Shown here in pieces: positions 58,745 through 64,000 of a stretch of DNA of 64,000 nt (positions within the stretch are counted from its first letter, which is position 1; every line of letters begins with the position of its first letter). Under the pieces are notes generated by a model. The model saw nothing but the letters and a program-made list of their open reading frames with translations, did no database searches and was not told the origin of the DNA. The translations under genes were made by a program, and so were the position numbers. Origin of the DNA: Diphasiastrum complanatum (Eukaryota > Streptophyta > Lycopodiopsida > Lycopodiales > Lycopodiaceae); the NCBI GenBank assembly GCA_029204225.1, contig CM055102.1, positions 9,683,456 to 9,747,455 on the forward strand. Reading direction: 5' to 3'.

Positions 58745-59444
58745 TGGCAATAACCATGAGATCCAGGATTGCCGAATTCTCCAAGCAAAGAATGCAGCCA
58801 AGCACAACAAGCAAACACAGTTTCATCATCTCCCCAGCTCGAAGTGGACGAAGGTGCATTCATGGTCAAAGATCAAAGCGCATTTTTGGATGATTCATGG
58901 TCTCTTGATTCTATAGCAACTCAACACATGACCAATCAACGTGAGATTTTCAACTCCTATACGCCTTACAGCATGAAGAAATTTGTTCATCTTGGTGACA
59001 ATAGTACTCACACTATTGAAGGTGAAGGTATTGTAAGATTGCAATTTCAGCATGATCAATTTAAACTACTATCAAAGGACTTATATGTTTCTACACTCTC
59101 TACAAATTTGTTATCAATAAGTAGAATTACCAATTTAGGTCATAAGGTAGAATTTGAATCCAATCAATGCAAAATTATTGATAGGAGTAATAAGATCCTT
59201 GCACTTGGCAAGAGGCAATAGAGTTACTTATATAGATTGGTACATTGTTATTCTGAGTCTAGTCAAGTCTTGAAAATCTCTATTCTAGTCAATAAAGCAT
59301 TACTATGGCATCATCACTTAGGACACTTGAATTATGCATCTGTTTTGAACATGTCCAGATAGCCCATGGTTTTTGATCTCGACTATCCTTATGGTAAGGT
59401 CGATCTCCCTGTCTGTCAAAGCTGCATCTTTGGAAAGCAGGCTA
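58745..59444 (+). pseudogene. Copia gag end, protease and pre-integrase (left part of split element)
   Basis: NNHEIQDCRILQAKN (knuckle remnant), then a protease-like SLDSIATQHMT where the usual D-S-G is D-S-I, then STNLLSISRITNLGHKVEFES, HHHLGHLNYA and VCQSCIFGKQ. The same copia family as 21.6-26.9 kb. The frame continues at about 63320 after the intervening 3.9 kb. Confidence 0.8.
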
Positions 59445-60098
59445 GACATCATCAATCGTGCTGCATTTAGCAATGTACGGTTCTTCCTTTCGGCTACTCC
59501 ATTCTGTTGTGGTGTGTAGCTGGTGGTGAACTGATGATGAATGCCGAATTATGCCAAATAGTCAAACATTTCATTTGACATGAACTCTCCACCACTGTCT
59601 GTGCGAATGGTTTTGAGTCATTGGCTAGTCTATCTCTCAGTGAACTGTTTGAAGTCTTTGAAATAGTTAAAAGCCTCAAACTTGTTCTTGATGAACATAA
59701 TGCTGGTAAATCTAGAATAATTATCAATAAAAGTGATAAAATACAGTGTAGAACCCAGAGAGAGAATATTCATAGGGCCGCAAAGATCACTATGTATCAA
59801 TTCTAGAATGGACTTAGCTCTAGTGGCTTGTCCCTTCGGGAATCTTGATCTAGGTTGTTTGCCTAGTAGGCACATCTCACAAACATGTCGAATGTCAATG
59901 GAGGCCGCATTGAGATTTAAATCCTCGACCATAGAATTATGATGCATATACAAGATTGGTCTCATGTTTAGATGTCCTAATCTTTGATTCCATAATGGGG
60001 CGTTTCAAGTACTCACATTTGTAGAAAGTGCATTGTTGGCTGATTCTGACGAATCCCCAAGATGCTCGGCTAGAGCTACCCAAGAGCACCTCTGCCCT
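59445..60098 (-). pseudogene. Copia integrase fragment (copy 2, inverted)
   Basis: About 98% identical by eye to 33199-33847. It shares that copy's two nonsense codons, so neither was under selection when one was copied. It has HSDLCGP, FITFIDNYSR and AERKNRT. Confidence 0.88.
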
Positions 60099-61143
60099 AT
60101 CCTGAGCACTTCGGATTCTATCCTTAGCCACTTGCAACATTTTCTTGCATATCATGCAAAAAATCAGCAACCTTCTGGATCTTAACAGACTTTGTCTCAA
60201 AATTTACTGGAGATCTAGATTGAAAACCATAAAGAAGCATAAAAGGACTGTAACCTGTAGCAGAATGTTTTGTAGTATTATATGCAATCTCAACCAGTGG
60301 GAGATAATCTTTCCAATGAGATTGCATGTGAGAAACATATGTCTTCAAAATATCTTTCATAGTTTGACTAGTCCTTTCTATTTGGCCATTTGATTCTAGA
60401 TTATCAGAAGAAGTCAAAATCAAAGAAGTTTCAAGTTTATGAAATACTGTTGACCAAAAGTGACTTGTGAACTTAGGATCTCTATCACTAACAATGTCAC
60501 TAGGCAGACCATACAACCGAAATAATCTTTCAACAAATATCTAGGCTAAATCAGAAGCCTTTATAGTTGACTTGACTGGTATGAATGCAGCTAACTTAGT
60601 TAACCGATCCACTACAACCCAAATAAAATCATTTTGTCGTTGGGTCTTTGTAATTCCAACTACAAAATCCATAGATATGCTTTCCCATTTCTTATCTGGG
60701 ATATCTAATGGATGCAACAATTCACCAGTCTTATGGCGTTCAACCTTTGCTAGTTGATCGGGTTTGCATTTAACAACATATGACTCAACATATGGCCTGA
60801 GCTTTGGCCAATAAAATTCTCTCTTAACCAAGTCCAGACAAGTTTTAAGTGCATGAATTACAACAAACAATTCCTTTTCTTGTGTAGTATAACGCAACTG
60901 AGGACCAGTGAAATTTTTGCTCTCAAATGCTAGTGGCCTATCCATTTGTAATAGAACCGCTCCAACTGCAACATCACTTGCATCCGTTCTCACAACGTAA
61001 GGTAAATCTAGATTTGCAATTTGTAACACGGGAACTGAAACAATCACTGTTTTAAGTTTTTCAAAACATTGATTCAATTCCTCATTCCAAACAACATGCA
61101 AACTAGGTCGATTACTTGCCTCACAGTTTCCAGAATTGGCCAC
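60099..61143 (-). pseudogene. gypsy RNase H and integrase
   Basis: RTDASDVAVGAVLLQ and TTQEKELFVVI mark RNase H; about 150 residues then appear deleted before YWPKL. Integrase motifs are MDFVVGI, DRLTKLAAFIPVKS, DRDPKFTSHFW and SNGQIERTSQ (catalytic Glu). A stop at 60541-60543 lies within integrase. Confidence 0.88.
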
Positions 61144-61147
61144 TTAA

Positions 61148-61871
61148 TCACAATTTTGATTTATCCTCGTCAATCTTGATCCCATTTACTGTGATCTTAT
61201 GACCGAGATTAAGCAACTCTTGCTTAAAGAATTCACACTTGGACTCTTTAGCATAGAGTAACTCCCGACAGAGTTTCATCAAGACGATTTTAAAGTTATC
61301 CACGTGTTCCACCAAGGATTTACTATAAACGAGAATGTCGTCTAAAAATACAACCACAAACTTTCCCAAATATGGACGAAATAAATTGTTCATCATTTGC
61401 TTGAGCATTTGTTAATCCAAATGGCAATACTAAAAATTCATAATGATCAAATCTAGAACGAAATCATGTCTTTTGGACATCTTCCGTCTTAATTCTTATT
61501 TGATGGTACCCTGTCCTGAGATCTATCTTGGTGAAATACCGTACTCCACCCAAGAAATCTACAAAGTCATCCATCCTGGGTAATGGAATATTTTTTTTTA
61601 ATAGTCACTTTATTAAGACCCTTGTAATACACACACATCCAGAAACATCCATCTTTCTTCGCTTTAAGAAGAACATGAACGCCCCATGGTGATTTACTAG
61701 ATTTGAAATCTCTGTCTCCTCTTTCTGAGAGAACCTATAAGGTTGTCTAGAGACAGGTTGACTTCCTGGAATTAACTCAATCTTGTGCTCTACTAACCTA
61801 GATGGTGGTAAACCATGAGGTAGTTCAGATGAAAAAACATCCCTAAATTCATTTATGATTTGTTCTTTCAC
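61148..61871 (-). pseudogene. gypsy reverse transcriptase, broken
   Basis: Pieces are EFRDVFSSELPHGLPP and HKIELIPGSQPVSRQPYR (61871-61740), a TKIDLRTGYHQIRIKTED stretch (about 61480-61545), and VFLDDILVYSKS (about 61320-61350) with the catalytic Asp-Asp. Frameshifts lie near 61600 and 61430. Confidence 0.88.
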
Positions 61872-62027
61872 TGCCTATTCATGATCTAAATTTACTGAGT
61901 TAAGAATTGTTGAGATTCACAACCATTTAAATTCATTACAAGAATATCCACAACTAGAATAGCACATATTGAAAAAACTTCATAGTCAGAATAATCCAAT
62001 GTCTCCATTTTATTAACTATAGAAATC

Positions 62028-62621
62028 TTATGGATGTACAAAATTAATGCCAAATAATGTAACTACCTTGACACCCTTCTTGAAAGTGAGAACACGCCTC
62101 TCAAAATCAATTAACAAAGAAGACGACTTACTAAATAACCATTCATAGCCTAAGATTAAATCAGTATGAGCTAGGTCTAAAACATGAAAATTAACTAATT
62201 TTGTGTGTTCTTGCATCAAAACTAGCTTTGGGACTTTTACGTTCCAAGTCTCCAACTCTGCCTCTGAAGCTAGATTAACTTTATATCTATGATTGCTCAG
62301 TTCCGTTTCCAAGCTGAGTTTCTACACAAGATGAGAATTAATAAAATTATGAGTTGAACCACTGTCCAATAAAATACTCACTTCTTGATCTTTAACTGTG
62401 CCACTTAAACATATATGTTCATTAGGCAAGAAAGAAGTAGTACTAAAAGAACATTCACACTCACAATCACTCAAGTTAATTTCCAAAGTCTTACCAGTGC
62501 CTCCTAGGATCTCAATCATGTGAGCAGACACTTTTTTCTTTTCTAGACAAAATTTCATCATATGTCCAAGCTTCTTATAGACGAAACATAAGTTATCTTT
62601 CTTAGCCTTCTCCTGGGACAT
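62028..62621 (-). pseudogene. gypsy zinc knuckle and aspartic protease
   Basis: CFVYKKLGHMMKFC is a zinc knuckle whose second Cys is Tyr. It is followed by LLDSGSTHNFIN, the protease site with catalytic Asp intact (about 62335-62370), and a protease C-terminal half with LILGYEWL (62028-62312). A TAG at about 62319 interrupts it. Confidence 0.85.
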
Positions 62622-63330
62622 AGATTTCTTACATCTCTTTCTCTTCGGCTTCTTGGGTTCGATGATGCTGCTCGATCTAATTCGTCAAAATATTTTGCTT
62701 GGTCTGGACCGCGCTTCTTATCCTTCTTGGTTTTCAAAGTGGTTGAAATTTGCGCAAACTGTTTTATGGATGCCACCACTGTGGAATCATATGCTTTCGC
62801 AATCCGAAACGCATCCTCGAGGTTTTGAAGCACATTTCACCTGCATTGATTCTGATAGTCGGCTGGCAAACCCAGGACAAACTGCCAAAGTGCCAACTTC
62901 GCATCGAATGATGGAACTCTATTCCATAGGTCTATGAATTCCTGGATATAAGGTCTAAACTCTTTGTATCCATCCTACAGTTCACGAACTTTAGGTAGTA
63001 GTCCACGTTATCAGCAACTACAAAAGCTTTCTTGAAAACTTCCGCAAACGCATCCCAAGTAGTTGGCTTCACCGTTAAATCTCGCCACCATGATGACGCT
63101 TTGTCCCATAAGAACAACACGACACTTTCAATTTTCTTCTCATCAAGAACACCGTGTAGATTGAAGTAACTACTCCATTTGGCCAGCCAGTCCTCGACGA
63201 CTTCAGGTTTCTTCACCTTCTTCTCGCCCACATAAACCTCTAGTTGAAAACCGATATTGGGGGAAGACATCAATTTGACTTGATTCACCAGAACTTCCAT
63301 TTGCTGATCTCTCATCAGATTATGAATCAC
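62558..63330 (-). pseudogene. gypsy gag
   Basis: VEDWLAKWSSYFNLHGV, LFLWDKASSWWRDL and TWDAFAEVFKKAF are the Retrotrans_gag core (63180-63000). A frameshift to the 62833-62558 frame gives a Lys/Arg-rich region leading to the knuckle. Confidence 0.85.
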
Positions 63331-64000
63331 ATGGATACAGCAAAAGGTCTGTTAGATGTTATTCATACAGATATATGTGGACCTATGCAAACTCCTCCAT
63401 TGCTAGATGCAAAGTATTTCATTACTTTTATTGACGAATTTTCCAAAAGAACAGCTATTTATTTCATTACTTCAAATCAAGCCTACAAGTTTTTCGATCC
63501 CATCGAGTCGGAGATATTCACTAGCCGGGATGTCATCTTCATCGAAGATAAGTTTCAAGACCTCAAAGGAAAGGGCCGTTCCCATGTAGCCGACTTATCA
63601 AATTTTCCTGATGCATTGAACTTTCCAGTTCCTTAGTCGACTATTCTCATTGAAGGTCTAAGCTCTTCTACTTTCGACGAACAACAAATCAATGGTGAAT
63701 CAGAAGATGATGATTTTGCAGTTCAACAACTACAGTATGATGGAAATGATCAACTTCCTCTATTACCCAGAAGAACATCAAGAACTAGCAGACCATCTCA
63801 CAAGTATATCGACGATCACAGCCTACCTTGTTCATGAACCAACGTCTATCCAAGAGGCACTCAGTCAACCTGATTCATATCTCTTGAAAGAAGCTATGGA
63901 TAAAGAGTATTCATCTCTTATCAAGAACCAGACATGGACAATTGTCAAATTACCTGCAAGCAGAAACGTAGTTGATTGCAAATGGATTTTCAAAGTCAAA
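63331..64000 (+). pseudogene. Copia integrase end and RT start (right part of split element)
   Basis: It contains AKGLLDVIHTDICGPMQTPP (first catalytic Asp), FITFIDEFSK, then a deletion to SEIFTSRDVIFIEDKF (the C-terminal part). RT-start KEAMDKEYSSLIKNQTW...KWIFKVK runs off the window edge at 64000. Stops are present near 63634 and 63835. The middle of the integrase core is missing. Confidence 0.85.

Larger units (their letters stand above)
59445..63330 (-). mobile_element. Inverted composite: copia integrase fragment plus gypsy gag-pol
   Basis: The block separates VCQSCIFGKQ at 59400-59440 from HTDICGPM at about 63355, which are normally about 40 residues apart in copia. So it was inserted there. 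Its left 650 bp is an inverted copy of 33199-33847. From about 60100 to 63330 it is a minus-strand gypsy pol. The junction between the two lies near 60098, inside the gypsy integrase C-terminus. Confidence 0.8.

Overview
This is plant nuclear DNA, most likely from a flowering plant. It holds GT-AG and GC-AG spliced genes and many Ty1/copia and Ty3/gypsy LTR retrotransposons with initiator-tRNA-Met primer-binding sites (TGGTATCAGAGC). The species cannot be fixed from sequence alone. There is no rRNA, tRNA, CRISPR array or prokaryotic feature that I can see.

Two host genes are well supported. One is a five-exon receptor-like cytoplasmic kinase of the PBS1-like (RLCK VII) group on the plus strand (CDS 10021-16151, 519 aa). 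It has an N-myristoylation/palmitoylation start, a GC-AG second intron, a 3.1 kb last intron and an upstream GC-rich region with four exact CACGTG boxes. The other is a two-exon thioredoxin-fold protein with a CTLC motif on the minus strand (45280-44221, 311 aa). A PP2C phosphatase exon remnant (about 41636-41890, minus) is a probable broken gene. About 16.6-21.6 kb and 41.9-44.2 kb are mostly unassigned.

Nearly all the rest is nested, decayed retrotransposon. From left to right: a decayed gypsy element (1-3.9 kb) split by a solo LTR with a perfect target duplication (410-1230); more LTR and gag-like debris and a 0.5 kb direct repeat (3.9-8 kb); a copia element (21.64-26.95 kb, +); a second copia (26.95-30.48 kb, -); a third (30.95-33.95 kb, +) with about 1 kb of foreign sequence inside; gypsy scraps (35.2-35.5 kb); an LTR element with both LTRs and a GAGTC duplication (36327-41283); a copia element with both LTR remnants and an ATGCA duplication (45984-51141, -); a truncated copia (51.55-53.24 kb, +); a copia on the minus strand split by a gag-only element with a satellite-like repeat block (53.25-58.2 kb); and a copia (58.7-64 kb, +) split by a 3.9 kb inverted gypsy/copia composite.

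The most notable observations are these. The copia element at 45984-51141 has lost its reverse transcriptase and instead carries about 1.05 kb of unrecognised sequence, the first 297 codons of which stay open in frame with pol. A retroelement LTR family repeatedly carries the perfect palindrome CACACGTGTG. A 650 bp inverted duplication 26 kb apart shares the same nonsense codons. Two complete element insertions and one solo LTR are dated and bounded by exact 5 bp target duplications.
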